Below, in pieces: positions 1-12,059 of a stretch of 64,000 nucleotides of DNA. Position 1 is the stretch's first letter, and the number at the start of each line of letters is the position of its first letter. The stretch comes from Branchinecta lynchi (lineage: Eukaryota > Arthropoda > Branchiopoda > Anostraca > Branchinectidae), in the NCBI GenBank assembly GCA_023053575.1, contig JAKZAP010000007.1, positions 22,593,464 through 22,657,463 of the forward strand, read 5' to 3'. The translations under genes and the position numbers were made by a program. The notes under the pieces were generated by a model that searched no databases, was not told where the DNA came from, and saw only the letters and a list, made by a program, of their open reading frames with translations.

Positions 1-235
1 CCTTGAGCCCAAGCTGACTGAGAAACATATATTTAAATTTCAAACAGTGGCTAAAATGGACACATCAATTTCAATGCTTTCACAACAGTTTTAGTCCCCA
101 ATCTTGTCCCTAAAGCTCAACAGCCTGATCAGGACCCATGCCAAGAAGAGCCAAATATTGTTGCCAAAGGATTGTAGCTGACATATCTATTGTTTGAATA
201 TGTGCATATGTTTGGGTTGGTGGAGATGTGTAGAC
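1..235 (+). repeat. PLE terminal-repeat copy, cut by the window edge
   Basis: The start CTTGAGCCCAAGCTGAC matches the outer end of the Penelope-like element at 22932. It is followed by a plus-strand hammerhead-like stretch at about 117-197: CTGATCA at 125, a GG-ACCC/GGGCC-type stem, CAAA in place of GAAA, then ATATC. The copy is old and its right edge is unclear. Confidence 0.6.
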
Positions 236-949
236 GCTCCCCAGTAGGCATATACAAGGAGTTATTTTCTTCAATGACTGCCCACTCTCAATTTTAATGC
301 AGAAGAGTTGCTGGTGCTGTGGCGTCAGGCCGGTGGTGGCCCAGCCTAGACCAGCTGGCACCAGTTCCCATGTGTTAGCACCTTAAATGATCACGTATAG
401 AAGATGAGAGATGAATTTCCTAATCCCTTAAAGAACCTGAACCTGAACCTAATTTAGGGCTGACATTGGTGTCAGCAGTTCAGCACCACTGATTTTGGCT
501 GGTGCCAGCTGGTGCTGGAACAGGTTTACAGCAGGTGTGGGGGAGTAGGCAACCCCTCAGTCACTAGTATCAACCTGAAACATATGAATCCTAAGTTTTC
601 CCGAGGACAGTTATCTCTGGTTACAAATCCCTTCCAGCGGAGCATAGTAGCCAATATCAAGAAACCATGCCCATACTATGGAGTATACCCAAACTCAAAG
701 CATAGTTAGAGATAGACCCAAAAGTTAGAGATTTGTTTATAACTTATCCCGACCTATGAAAATGGCGAGATTTTATGGATGAATGGATACTGAATGAATT
801 CTGGGCACCGCAGCCCAGTATTTGAGAGAAAACAACTATTCAGAATTATTTTTATGGGCTTAGGGGTACAAAATTTGGCATAGGGAATGGGCATTTGACA
901 AGGGCTATTCCGAACTGTTTGTATACACAAATTTGCCGTAGCCTGTCCA
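236..949. other. Non-coding, nothing recognised
   Basis: Only short frames that rely on non-ATG starts are present. I see no conserved protein, tRNA or clear repeat border. Confidence 0.5.
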
Positions 950-1190
950 AAAATTAGGATTTGAGCCCAAAAGCCAGAAGTTTTTTGGATTGGATTGGAC
1001 GTCAGCTACGATGCTTTGGCAGCGATAGGTTTGTTCCTTCTCCAACGTTGTCCTTGAAGTTCGACACCCTAACAAGGACCCTTTCCAATAAGGGTCGAAA
1101 TATCGCTGCCAAAGCATCGTAGTTGACGTATCTGTTTTATGCATTGTTTGAATATATGTATCCGGTCAGCTTGAGCTCAAGGAGTATTTA
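950..1190 (+). repeat. Degenerate PLE terminal-repeat copy
   Basis: It contains GGGTCGAAATATCGCTG and TTGACGTATCTG, as in the PLE terminal repeats, and ends in AGCTTGAGCTCAAGGAGTAT, the inverted outer end. The ribozyme-like core is damaged (CTAACAA at 1069), so activity is unlikely. Confidence 0.6.
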
Positions 1191-1361
1191 ACTGTACAAC
1201 CAATAAATTTAAAATCAACTAAATTAAAAAAATTATCTCTATGTTCCATAGCTATCTTAAGGAACCTTCCTAATCCCAATATTTCTCCAAAAACTTTTGT
1301 TCCATGATTTGAGCCACCTAATCCTCCTCATAACTCCATCCTATAAAGATTCACTCTTTAA

Positions 1362-1716
1362 AGCACATATCGCACTATTTACTGTATATGTTCCAATATT
1401 CAAGGTTATCGAGCCTGGATACCGAAAAGCTAGGCTCTGATTTTTTTTTAAATATCGAAGGCCTTGCCTGTTTTAACCCTTGTCCCTGTCCCACCGACTT
1501 CTAGCAGATCTCGTCGAAATTCAGAAAACCGGTTTTATGCATCAGTAGCATGATACGCGAACACTCGTCCGGAGTCTAGTGCGCATGGAAACTGCTGGGT
1601 CGCAAGGAGTTGTTAGCGGGTCCAGAATGTAACATGTGAAATTTGGATCTCCGGGTTTAAGAACTAATGATGTTACGGAAGTAAGTTGGATTGGCATTAT
1701 ACGTACGACATTTCCT
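1362..1716 (-). mobile_element. TTAA-flanked MITE, family R, old copy
   Basis: TTAA flanks both sides (1358-1361, 1717-1720). The interior matches the better copies at 34903-35273 and 41539-41911, with shared phrases CGCACTATTTACTGT and AAACCGGTTTT. A TTAA duplication is typical of piggyBac-class transposition. There is no coding capacity. This copy shows the uninterrupted sequence where the 30.8-kb copy is disrupted. Confidence 0.6.
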
Positions 1717-2049
1717 TTAAATCACACAATTCCTTGCCCTCGAACCTCAGTTGTACGACTTTCGCCTCTTCCACACATTAGACAATAGTAAAGACCACCT
1801 CGCTCTCTGAATCTCGCCAAATAATTTCTTCTCTGATCGAATGGCAAACTAGCCGCCCTCATAGAAACTGCCCCCTTCCCCAAATTTGCTTCGAAATAAA
1901 GTTTTATGATATAAAGTTAAGAAAGTTAGTGAGCATCCTGCTCTTTTCGTTCAATAAACAAATACACAAGTAACGATAATTATCACGAGAGTATTTGGAA
2001 ATTCGGTGAAGACACAATTTTTTCTTAAACTTTCCGCCTCGGCGGAGCC
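1717..2049. other. Non-coding, nothing recognised
   Basis: AT-rich sequence between two repeats with no reading frame of note. Confidence 0.5.
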
Positions 2050-3400
2050 TTTTTTATGTCACTTGCCCTTCGGCCAAGTGCCATATAGCGATCGCAATTT
2101 CTGTCCGTCCGTGTCGGTCTGTCGGTCTGTCCAGGTTTTGCTAGTTCGGGCACTTCCACATAAGCTAGGACGATAAAACTTGGCAGGCGTATCAGGGACC
2201 CCAAATGATTAAGTTGGAAATAGTTATTTCCCCGATCCGAGCACCGTGGGGGGAGTGGAGGGAGGGGGAATCCGGAATCTTGAGGTATTTATAACTTTTG
2301 AACGGGTGATCGGATCTCGATGAAACTTGATATTTGGAACGAGCTCATGCCTCAGACGACCCACTTAAAATCCGGACCGGATCCGGTGACTTTTGGGGGG
2401 ATCTGGAGGGGGCAACCGGAAATCTTGGGAAACGCTATGAGTGGAGGGATCGAGATGAAACTTGGTGGGAAGACACCTAGCAAACACTAGAAACATCATT
2501 GACATAACCGAGCCGATTCGGGCACTGTGGGGGGAGTGGAGGGACGGGGAATCCGGAATCTTGAGGTATTTATAACTTTTGAACGGGTGACCGGATCTTG
2601 ATGAAACTTGATATTTGGAACGACCTCATGCCTCAGACGACCCACTTAAAATCCGGACCGGATCCGGTGACTTTTGGGGGGAGCTAGAGGGGGCAACCGG
2701 AAATCTTGGGAAACGCTATGAGTGGAGGGATCGAGATGAAACTTGGTGGGAAGACACCTAGCAAACACTAGATACATCATTGACATAACCGAGCCAATTC
2801 GGGCACTGTGAGGGGAGTGGAGGGAGGGGGAATCCGGAATCTTGAGGTATTTATAACTTTTGAACGGGTGATCGGATCTCGATGGAACTTGATATTTGGA
2901 AAGACCTCATGCCTCAGACGACCCACTTAAAATCCGGACCGGATCCGGTGACTTTTGGGGGGAGCTGGAGGGGGCAACCGGAAATCTTGGGAAACGCTAT
3001 GAGTTGTGGGATCGAGATGAAACTTGGTGGGAAGACACCTAGCAAACACTAGATACATCATTGACATGACCGAGCCGATTCGGGCACTGTCGGGGGAGTG
3101 GAGGGAGGGGGAATCCGATATCTTGAGGTATTTATAACTTTTAAACGGGTGACCGGATCTCGATGAATCTTGATATTTGGAAAGACCTCATGCCTCAGAC
3201 GACCCACTTAAAATCCGGACCGGATCCGGTGACTTTTGGGGGGAGCTGGAGGGGACAACCGGAAATATTGGAAAACGCTATGAGTGGAGGGATAGAGATG
3301 AAACTTGGTGGGAAGACACCTAGCAAACACTAGATATATCATTGACATAACCGAGCCGTGCCTACTAGTAACAAGTGCCATATGAGCTCGTAGCTCTTGT
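2050..3400 (+). mobile_element. S element copy 1 with tandem core units of about 290 bp
   Basis: It starts TTTTTTATG then a short hairpin (CACTTG...CCAAGTG), AAGTGCCATATAGCGATCG and a short GTCT/GTCG run. It then has about four direct units of about 290 bp, each with a GGAGTGGAGGGAGGGGGAAT-type block, ATCCGGACCGGATCCGGTGA and AGATGAAACTTGGTGGGAAG. It ends AAGTGCCATATGAGCT, a 3-base loop, AGCTCTTGT. A short hairpin head, a tetranucleotide run, a tandem core and a 3' hairpin resemble Helentron-associated (HINE, DINE-1) and mollusc pearl elements. It has no transposase. The class is inferred. Confidence 0.7.
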
Positions 3401-3785
3401 CTAACGATGTAAAGAACACGGCTCCGACTTTACAGCATTATCGTTTGGCCAATTTGCATTGCCGTTGGGGACAATAGTTGCGTTTTTGATCGAAGTTGGA
3501 AGTTACCTTCAACCTCAAAGGTCTCTGCTTAAATACCGTTTTTGGTCGCCGGTCACAGTTCCTTCGTCCTTCAGATTCTGACCGTCGAACTTCGTGCGCT
3601 AGCAAGTTCCAAGTGCTTGAATCGTCGAAGAAACGTCGACCTGGCAAGGATCTCCGGAGTCGTAAAAACACTAATTAAGCAAACGGTAAACTTCGACGGC
3701 GTTTAAAAACGGAAATTAATCAACCGGCTAAGCGAACGGCGAACAAAATTTCGATAAAAAAGGCAACTAATATTTTGGTGGAAAC
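3401..3785. other. Unrecognised sequence upstream of the DNAJC7 first exon
   Basis: Two short frames lie on opposite strands (3438-3671 minus, 3496-3678 plus); neither resembles a known protein. It could be host 5' flank, but I see no clear TATA box or initiator. Confidence 0.4.
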
Positions 3786-4069
3786 GGCTCAATAGTAACT
3801 ATTAGTTAATTTTTTTTTTCCAACCTCGTGAAAAGTTACTACGCTGACCGTTCCAACCTTCTCGAAATAGTAACTAATAGTAACTATTTGCTTACCACGC
3901 TCGGGAGCGGTAAGCGTGGTAACTACGCATCCCTGTAACGTGATTGGTCGGATTCGCCGCGGCATGATATTCTGCTGGAAAATAGAAGAATCTTTCAAGC
4001 CTGGACGGCAAAAAGGCAGAATTCGTGACGTCATGCGTAGTAACTACGGTAAGTAGGGTGGAACACGCT
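3786..4069 (+). mobile_element. MITE (GAGCGTGTTCCA family), 5'-degraded copy
   Basis: It is collinear with the complete copy at 58827-59132. Shared blocks are AAAAGTTACTA(C/T)GCTGACCG, GTAACTACGCATC and GCGTAGTAACTACGGTAAGT, and the right end is GGTGGAACACGCT. The left inverted end is lost. Its class follows the TTA duplication of the complete copy. Confidence 0.65.
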
Positions 4070-4079
4070 ATAATTGTTG

Positions 4080-4275
4080 TGGTCCATTTGCACGATGCGT
4101 AAAATCCGAGCGTATGTTACGCACGTTTTGAGCTTGAAAACATTTCTAGCAATACGGACGTATTTGAAAAATCGGTCCGTTTTGTATCTAAATGCGTCCG
4201 TATTGCTAGAAAACTTTTCAAGCTCAAAACGTGCGTAAAATACGCTCGGATTTTACGCTGTGTGTAAATGGACCA
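4080..4275. mobile_element. Snap-back MITE (TGGTCCATTTRCAC family)
   Basis: Nearly the whole 196 bp is one hairpin. GCGTAAAATCCGAGCGTA and TTTCTAGCAATACGGACG on the left recur inverted on the right. Flanks are TTG (4077-4079) and TTA (4276-4278), a slightly mutated 3-bp duplication. A second copy at 56065-56280 has perfect TTA flanks. A 3-bp TTA duplication suggests PIF/Harbinger-type mobilisation. It lies only 91 bp before the DNAJC7 start codon. Confidence 0.85.
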
Positions 4276-4366
4276 TTAATCGGAGGTGAGAGGCGTACAG
4301 CTATGGAAGTTACTATGTTATTTTTGTTTCAGGGTCACTTTGTAGCAAAAAATTTACAAGGGAACA

Positions 4367-4581
4367 ATGGAAAAATCAAACATCAATCCCGATGGCCCAG
4401 ACATCATCGAGGAAGTAAACCTCGAAGAAGAAAATGACGTAGAAATCATTCCCTCTGATGACGTTGAAGTTGTCATGGAAGTTGACAGTGATGATGATGC
4501 AGAAGAGGAAGCAGAGGCTGAGGACGAACATGAAGAAGACCAAGGGGATGATATTCTGGAAGTCACACCCAGTAACGAGGA
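4367..4581 (+). CDS. DNAJC7: DNAJC7-like co-chaperone, exon 1 (acidic N-terminus)
   Basis: This exon encodes residues 1-71 plus two bases of codon 72. The ATG has a strong context (A at -3, G at +4). The donor is GA|GTAAGT at 4582; reading through it gives a stop within two codons. The peptide is strikingly acidic: EEENDVEIIPSDDVEVV, then a long Asp/Glu run at about residues 42-62. Vertebrate DNAJC7 has a shorter, also acidic, N-terminus. TTTTTGTTTCAG at 4321-4332 could be an acceptor for a 5' UTR intron. Assignment to DNAJC7 rests on exact phase match to exon 2 and on position, since this part alone is low-complexity. DNAJC7 works in the cytosol, passing clients between Hsp70 and Hsp90. Confidence 0.75.
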
Positions 4582-7500
4582 GTAAGTAGCATGCTAATCA
4601 TAACAACTGTTATTACTTTGAATCAATCAATGAATCAGTTTATTTAATTCGTGATATTACACATCGCATATTAAAATTACACTAACACAGGACTATTTTT
4701 TATTAAATATATACAATCATTTCATCCATTCGCTGGCTCGGGGTAATAGCACTGGAAAAGGCGGTAAAAATGGCCGGAACGGCATTCTGCATTTTCGCGA
4801 ATTGACTTTAAAAGTGGACTTTCGGAAACTTCTAACCTTGCAACAAAACTAACTTCGGTTTCACCGCACTTTCTGGCCATCGAGCCTGATCTCTGCCATG
4901 AAGCTATGTAAAAGTACTTGTTGTCAGTATTTAAAACTAAATGAACCTGAACCTGAAAAAAAAAATCCGTACATTTCTCCTTTTGCTAAACATTTCTGAG
5001 AAGAGGCAAATTCAGACAAAATATGACAAACTGGCAAAATACCTTCTCGGGCTCCCACAATGGGAATCTAACTCAGCCCTATAAAAAAAGTACCAAATCA
5101 TCGATGCTTCCGCTAAGTGCGAAAACCATAGAGTGTCGTGTTAGATCCCGGGCTTTTAAAAACACATACGAATCGCCGTTGACTCGTCTAATTTTTCTGT
5201 AAGTCTTATTGTTTCCTTTTCTTTGTGTGTAGGCTAGTTCATTTTTTTTTTTTTCACTCCAGTCTTTCACTTTTTGTATTTAAAAGCCCGAGAACAACAT
5301 GTCAAAGCATAGCATTGAACAAACAACAAAATTACTGATAGACATCACAAAATTGCTCAATCAAACTCCAACCTGTTTCTGTGCTCCATAGTTTGTATTG
5401 TTGTGTGAGGGAGGCTCGAGTTAAAAGTCGGGAGCCTTGCTGTTTGCATTTTTTGATCTGGCGAAAATCCGTTTAGGTCTAAATCTAAAGAAAAGCTGCC
5501 ATCATCTCTTTTGAAAAGAACAAGGGACTACCTCTGATTATCTCCTACTCCTAGGGCGTTTTACCGGGCACGTTTGCGTGTTTCTTGCGGAAACACAGTT
5601 GTGTGCCACACACTCACTCGTCCCACAAGTTGAACCTCGCGGAAACGCCGTTTTATCTGTTTCTTGGGCGGTAATTACAAATGTCTGAAAATAAACATAA
5701 GATCCAGATGAAATCCGATTAAAAGGAACTTCAGGCTTACGTCCCTACCATTCTCTACTGGAAGGATCCTTGGTTTTATGTCCGTCTACCTTATGAAGTA
5801 GCTACTTTTATTATATGGACATGAATTTGCCGCTAAATACGAATTTTTCCCTACCGAAATCTAAACCAGCTCGACAGTTGTTTGTGAAAATTTAGCCACA
5901 AAGGGGTCAAGGCGAAAACCTCCCGGGCGCCCCCCCCCCAACACGAAAATAGCCCCCCACCAACCCCCGGCCAAACAAAATGGTACCAAAACACACACAA
6001 ATCCCCCCTAATGCAAATATATAGGAAATCATAAAAATGTTATTAAAAACTGCAATTTGAACCGCGAGCACTTCAGGGTTTTCCCTGGACATGCGAGTGA
6101 AATGTAAACGCGTGACCGCGGCGCGCTGGCGGGCCGCTCGCCTCTATGTTTACTTTTCATAAAATATGTTTTGTTTTATTACCACTGTTTGTGTATGTGT
6201 GTGGGGGGGGGGGGGGGGAGTGCGGGAACCCCCGCAATAACCTTGTTGGTCGAGGGAACATATTTGTGGCCATTTGTTATTGGATCTTATACCTCTCGTG
6301 AACTATGACAGGTGAAAATTCGAACGTAGTGTGTGGGAGCCACAGAAACTTTGTAGGATCGCAGAAAAACGCCAGTCAACGCCATTACTTACAGGGTTTT
6401 TAGTCCGTGTCCTGTATGGACAATGCAATATTGCGGACGCTTCAGCCTGCTTTCCGTCCGGTTTTCAATAATTATTGTTCATGAATCCTGAACTGTGACA
6501 GGTGGCAGGGTCTACAGTTGTAAATCTATTCGCCTAGAAGTCTAGTCGTGTGTTTTGGGTGTTAGGTCCTCCACATTCACCAACTTCCAGATCATCCGAC
6601 AGCATAGATTGACAGTGATGGCAGATAGTGCCCTTAGACTCTGCTTTGGGGTAGAATTGAAAGCCGGGAACACGGGCATTTCCATTGATGAAACGTAACA
6701 AAAATTAGTTTACAGCTCCTTTGTAAACGTCGAGTTTACGCCCCTTATCCCACTTCGCCATTCAGGTTTTCAGTGCAGTGTCCAGCATGTACAATGCAGT
6801 AGGAGGCTGTAGTCGGCTTTTCGGTTCTCGCTGTGATTGTTATTGGATCTTGTACCTCTCGTGTACTGTGCCAGGTGAAAATTAGAACGTGGTGTGTTTG
6901 TTGGCTTTGGGTCTAGTCGTTCTTTTAGAGGCTCCCACCTTCCCGTCGTTCACCCAGCTACGTGGTAGAATGGTGACTAGTGGTGGCCCTCATACAGTCC
7001 CAAGAGTCTAATTTTGGTGACATGCCCTCGGAAATAGAAAATGTGATAGAAAAACCTATGTGCCCTAAATATTTTCAGCCATCTAGGCATCGAAAATTTA
7101 CATAAGTCAGTTTGAATTTCAGCGATGGTATATTGGTTTAATAGATGGCGTTGTTGTGGACACGAAGGTGTTAGTTCCTGCACCTAACGCTGACAGGGTA
7201 GGAAAAAGAAATTAAAATATTGTACTCCTGATCTCCGCGTGAGGGGGGGGGGGGGGGAGATACTCTTAAAGCACAAACGACTAGACAATCATTTTTTTTT
7301 TTAATCGGGATCTCTGGTCCCCTTAAACACCGACTTAACTCAAGCCATGCCATGTCTCAAGACTTACTCAACGAGACACTCAAATTTACTCAAGCCGTTT
7401 CCAGCGTCAAGTACCGCACGTCGGCTTCACTCACTCTCCTCGACATACGTTTTGTGTCGTATGTCGCATGACGCAAAATTTTACGCGAAATCGCGGCAGT

Positions 7501-7882
7501 GTGAACCAAGGGTAAGGCCTCGCTCGTTTAGTAGCAGGCTCCAGTAAAAGTAGGGCGTCAAGAGTGTTTTTGAATTCGCGTTGCGTGACGTCAGCATGGA
7601 GCAAATCTGTTTTCTCGGTAGATGGTCCGATTGTGAGATATAAGCGGACTACTTTCTGTTACTCCACCTATACCTCACCATCAGCACTTGGGATAGATAT
7701 AGTAAATAGATCCACAGGTGATGAGTGGAAAATCTACACTCGGCTTGCCAGGTAGTGGAGGTTTTGCATATGTGTCAGTAGTAGAAATTGAGAAATACCC
7801 ACTACCTTAGGCTATGAATCCGACTTTTTACCATATATACACAAGTGTTGATTATGAGGCAATGGGGGACTAGCAGAAACTA
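4582..7882. other. DNAJC7 intron 1, first part: nothing firm recognised
   Basis: It holds a G homopolymer at about 6203-6218, a G run at 7241-7257 and two diverged copies of a phrase (TTATTGGATCTTATACCTCTC near 6280, TTATTGGATCTTGTACCTCTC near 6840) that suggest an old duplication of roughly 560 bp. No conserved protein was found on either strand. Confidence 0.5.
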
Positions 7883-8169
7883 AGGGCGATTCTGGCGATC
7901 TCTTGGATTCGCTTTCCAAAAAGCAAAGCGAGAATCCGCCGAGCGCAAGAACAAGCAAAAAGTCGCTGAACCTCAGTTGCACCTTTACAACTTCTCGCTG
8001 ACTTGCCGAAATCACGTATCCACTTGCGAAGTGGATTCGCTTTCCAAGTGTTGGCGGAAACTATCGGAGCGCCAGAACAGCTTTGGAAAGCGAAGGGGCT
8101 TTTAGCCAAAGTCGCAAGAACAGCTGGCGCATAAGCTCGCGGAGCTTTCCAGACCGCCAGAATCGCCCT
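7883..8169. mobile_element. MITE with AGGGCGATTCTGGCG ends
   Basis: Terminal inverted repeats AGGGCGATTCTGGCG and CGCCAGAATCGCCCT bound 287 bp, flanked by CTA on both sides (7880-7882, 8170-8172). There is no coding capacity. The 3-bp duplication is compatible with a PIF/Harbinger-like source. The 80 bp to its left (from about 7800) recur near 17000-17075, so the insertion is in an older repeat. Confidence 0.8.
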
Positions 8170-10890
8170 CTAGTCGGCTAAGAGCGCTGAACTGGAATAT
8201 CGAAGGATCTTCTTTCTAGGATGTTAAGGGTCCGCGAAACTAGCAGGGAAATGCTTGTTCGTCCGTGTCTAAAACAAACCAAGGTTTCAGATCGACCGGC
8301 GAAAGTCGTTTCTGTCCGTAGAACATTATTTTTTTATGAGCTTTTTTGCGTTCAGTTTTGTGCATATAGGGTGCGAAGAATCCAGCGTGAGCGAAGTAAT
8401 TCGAATTTTGTAGCGGTGGAGGGGTGAAGACTTTTTTAGGACGACTTACAATCACTAAAGCGACATGGTTTAGTCTTCGAAAAGTTGCGCCTTTTATGTA
8501 AGCTGGTGACTGGCAAGAAGCAGCAATAATGAACTAGGAAGCATGAATGAATGATTTTCTTATGCGCTGCATAGTACTTAGGAATTTGCACACTGCGTAG
8601 AAAAAAAGAGTAACAGACGTATAACGAGAAATACAGAAAGGCACATGTACAGTAAACAAAATAGAAGTAAACACGCAACAAGAAATACAGAACAAAACCC
8701 GGAAAAACACTAAATTTACTGAATTAGCTGAGCTAGCACACATTTCAGCAGAGTACAGACTACAGATTGCAAACAATCTAATCCTTTTACCGATGGGTCG
8801 TTGGCACTCAAAATAGGAGTATATCGATAGGTCCAGAGAATACCCGTGCTATCTGACCAACATGTTTTAGGTCCCATGGAAACATTTGGTCTTGCTTTGT
8901 TTTTTACTCGGGTTTCCTTGAGATGCACAGAATCATGCTTTCCAAACGGGAATTATTATTTTTTTGTCCCGCTGGCTGAGTGTAGTATAAAATCAAAGAC
9001 GAATATGTAAAAGATAAACGGTACATAAGATAGATAAAATCTCTGAAAGGCTAGGATGATTTTTAATTCTCACACCTCTACTTGATCTAGAATACACTGT
9101 TAATGAAAACGCTTCTGACCAGTCGGTTGATTTTCCAGTGTCACGCATCGCCAAATTTGAATCGCCCGCTCGCGCTCCTTATTAAAATAATGACGTCATC
9201 GCAGGTGAGTGAGCCAAGGTAAATGAGTTTCTGAGAGCAATTCGCCTCCCGACTCTTTGCTGATCGTTGGCCCGAGACTTAACTACAAAGAACCAGTCTC
9301 GAAGTGTGAATCACCGTTTATATATATGTGATCCTTTAAGTCGTGCTGGTTTTGTGGTATGTGCGGTTCTGGACTCCTGTCAGATTTTTGACACTGCAAA
9401 GTTTGCCCACAATTTTTTTTTGTATAGGATGGATAGTTTTCCGTGGTGGTAGAATTAGGATTTTATTTTTTCTTGCAATTCTCTACCTAATTTTGTTTAA
9501 ATCCTACTTTACTTTTTATTTTACTTGTACTCCTGTAATATTTGGCACTGCAAAGTTTGCTGAGGAACCATGGTTTTTCTGGGATGGTTTTATTGTGTTC
9601 TGGTAGTTATTTAGCCGATTTTTTTTTTTCAACCGAGAGATGAGAGATGACCGAGATGAAAAAAAGAACAAACTACAGAACAAATGAAGTGACTCAGAAC
9701 AGAGTACGAGACAGATCTTGGAGAGAAGCTGAGACATTTGTTTTTCTTAGCGCCGTAAAAAAAGTAAATAAAGAAGAGTAAAAAAATAGTACGTTTGGCA
9801 GTATGTATCGCGAAATGAATTATCTTGTAAATCGGTAGAAATAAGAACGGAGGGAAAGGTATGAAATGGAGTAATCGTTGAAACTGTGCTTGGTGTTTAC
9901 TATACTATGTAGAGGTCAATGACCAATTTTTGGATTTGGCATATTAATACTATTATTAAACGTATTTTGTGTTGTATTTCCAGCGATTAACAGGAATGCA
10001 GTATAACTCATAAATAAATTCAACTGATGATAATTATGTTGGGTTCAGCCGAAGAAGTAGGATAGTCTTTATAAGTATTTTTAAATAATGTTTGGTTTTC
10101 AAAATTATTGTAAAAATATTAAATTTTAACAAAAACGTTTCAACGAAATAATGAAGAAATAACGAAATAAATTGACTACTTCACCGTGACAGATAAACCT
10201 GAAATGTTTTTTAATTGGATTGACTGAAATCCATGTTCACAAACGATAAATGTTTTTATTCTAACGATATACACGTTTTAAGTTTACTGTTCCAACTTTC
10301 CGCGAAGGTATTGAAAATACTGTCTAGGAAACAGATATTTTTTCGTGAACGTCTGGTACAGAACTCTTGAATTAAACTCAATGAATAGCTTATTATATAG
10401 CCTCTCCTTCACCGAGTTAATTATGAACAATGTTAGCTCGTGCGAGAGGAAGAGAATAATTACATTAGATTAAGGCACCTGTATCTCAACTCTTAACGAA
10501 GAATAAGAGAAAATTAGAACAAGGGTCCTGAGTCACAGAGAGAAGCGAAAATGAAGTGTAAATGATTTACCATAAAGGTCTAAAAAGTATTTATCTTGTA
10601 ATGCTGAATGTAGAGCTTTAGGACTTGTCTTTTGCCGAAATTTTATGTGCGAATGTGTGGAATTGAAGGAGTTGAGAGTTGAAATATTTGGGGAGCAAAA
10701 TTTCGGGATGGTTGGTTGGTGGAAAAGTTTAAGGATAAAAGTTTGTTTGGGGTTAGGCAGCTTGGAAGGTTTTTGCGGATAGGTTGGAATCGTAGAGAAG
10801 AGTTTTTGTAGTTAAGATTTACCAGAAGAGTTGATGTTTTTTTTTTTTTTTTTTTTTGTATTTTGTTTTGTATGCGATGGCCCTCGGGCT
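8170..10890. other. DNAJC7 intron 1: AT-rich, no gene seen
   Basis: Two diverged direct units of about 175 bp at 9350-9605 share ACTCCTGT..ATTTTTG/TTTGGCACTGCAAAGTTTGC. A T homopolymer lies at about 10839-10857. No frame looks like a conserved protein. Confidence 0.5.
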
Positions 10891-10969
10891 TTAAGTAAAT
10901 ATGTCATTCATATCAATAAGGATACCCGGACAGACGGAAAGTCTCTGGTACATATGTACCCGTCATCGC

Positions 10970-11126
10970 AACACTAGTCCCATGTTATATATTCATTCAA
11001 TACATATGCTTCGGCAACAATATTTTGGCCCTTCTTGGCAAGCGTCCTTATCAGGCTGTCGACTTTTCGTCGATCTTTTTCGTGAATACATGTTGCCAAG
11101 TCAGATTGGGCTCAAGGAGTATTTAG
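10970..11126 (-). repeat. PLE terminal-repeat copy, minus strand
   Basis: TTTTGGCCCTTCTTGGCAAG at about 11021 is the inverted ribozyme-like stem II region. CAGATTGGGCTCAAGGAGTA is the inverted outer end. The core reads CTGATAA on the minus strand, so it is degenerate. Confidence 0.6.
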
Positions 11127-11139
11127 TCCAGTGTTAGCA

Positions 11140-11830
11140 CTGGTGTAATTTATGGGTTCTGGTAATTACAAATAATAATGTAATGCAACAGAAAAGACCT
11201 TAGCCTCTAAATAATTAAGTTTAAATTAAGGGATTGTACTAGTTCGATAAATGTGGATATTAGGACCCGTAGAACGATTTACAAGCTTATAATATATAAA
11301 ATTCTACGGATTTAAGATTTTCTGTTTTCTCTGATTTTCTCGAATCGAAAAATTTACTATATGTAGCGTGATATTTAAACAAATGGTAACACTAGTCCAT
11401 GTTAACACTGGCCTAAGTTTGTTTTATGTTGGCGTTAATGTAGCTCAAACCGCAGAACTTGTAATACATTAGATAAACTGATAACTAAAAGCTAAATGCA
11501 TTTGAGTTCAACAGATTTAAGATGTTCGTCCGACATGTTTTACGGAAAATTTCTTCACATCCTAAAAATAAAGTAGACCAGGTACAGTTGTGCCCATTAT
11601 TGGAATACTTGTTCCCATGTAAGCACTGGTCCAAGATCCATCCTCGACATCATCAGGAATGGCCACGGACATTTGTAGCCCTTTCAATGATTTAAAAGCC
11701 TTTTCAGCGAATTAAATTGAACAGATTTAAGATTGTCTTTTTTCCAAAATGTTTTACGATCCAGAGGTGCACAACATTATAGGCTACTCGCAACAATTAT
11801 CCCGTGGTTAGCACTGGTCTTAGTGTCACT
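11140..11830 (+). repeat. Diverged tandem repeat, about 210-bp period
   Basis: GATTTAAGATTTTCTG-like, GATTTAAGATGTTCG and GATTTAAGATTGTC phrases recur near 11307, 11515 and 11725. Variants of CCATGTTAACACTGG recur in step (near 11398, 11617, 11800). No coding potential. Confidence 0.55.
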
Positions 11831-12059
11831 ACCAGTATCTCGGGGAAAAGCTAATTTAACACACGATTGGTCTCTCGCTTTAAGACCCTTTGGAAACGTT
11901 GTGATTGGCAAACTTTGTAGTGTTTCCAATCTGAAGCTATCACTGAGCTAGCGCCTTCCTACGCATCGATATTTTTAGCCGCTTGGACGGACGCTAAAAC
12001 CGTAAACTTTACTCTCAAAAAGTTTGGAACTATTCTTGGTGTCCTGTTTATTTCCCGGG

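Noticed and set aside
3390..3405. Canonical Helitron 3' end (hairpin followed by CTAA) in S copy 1
   Set aside because: The other S copies end in TTATTAG, TTTATA or TTTTATA after the hairpin, so CTRR is not conserved; the Helentron-like alternative fits better.
4367..4585. Acidic frame as a complete small protein of 72 residues
   Set aside because: A GTAAGT donor precedes the stop and the phase joins exactly to the first TPR exon; a stand-alone protein is less likely.
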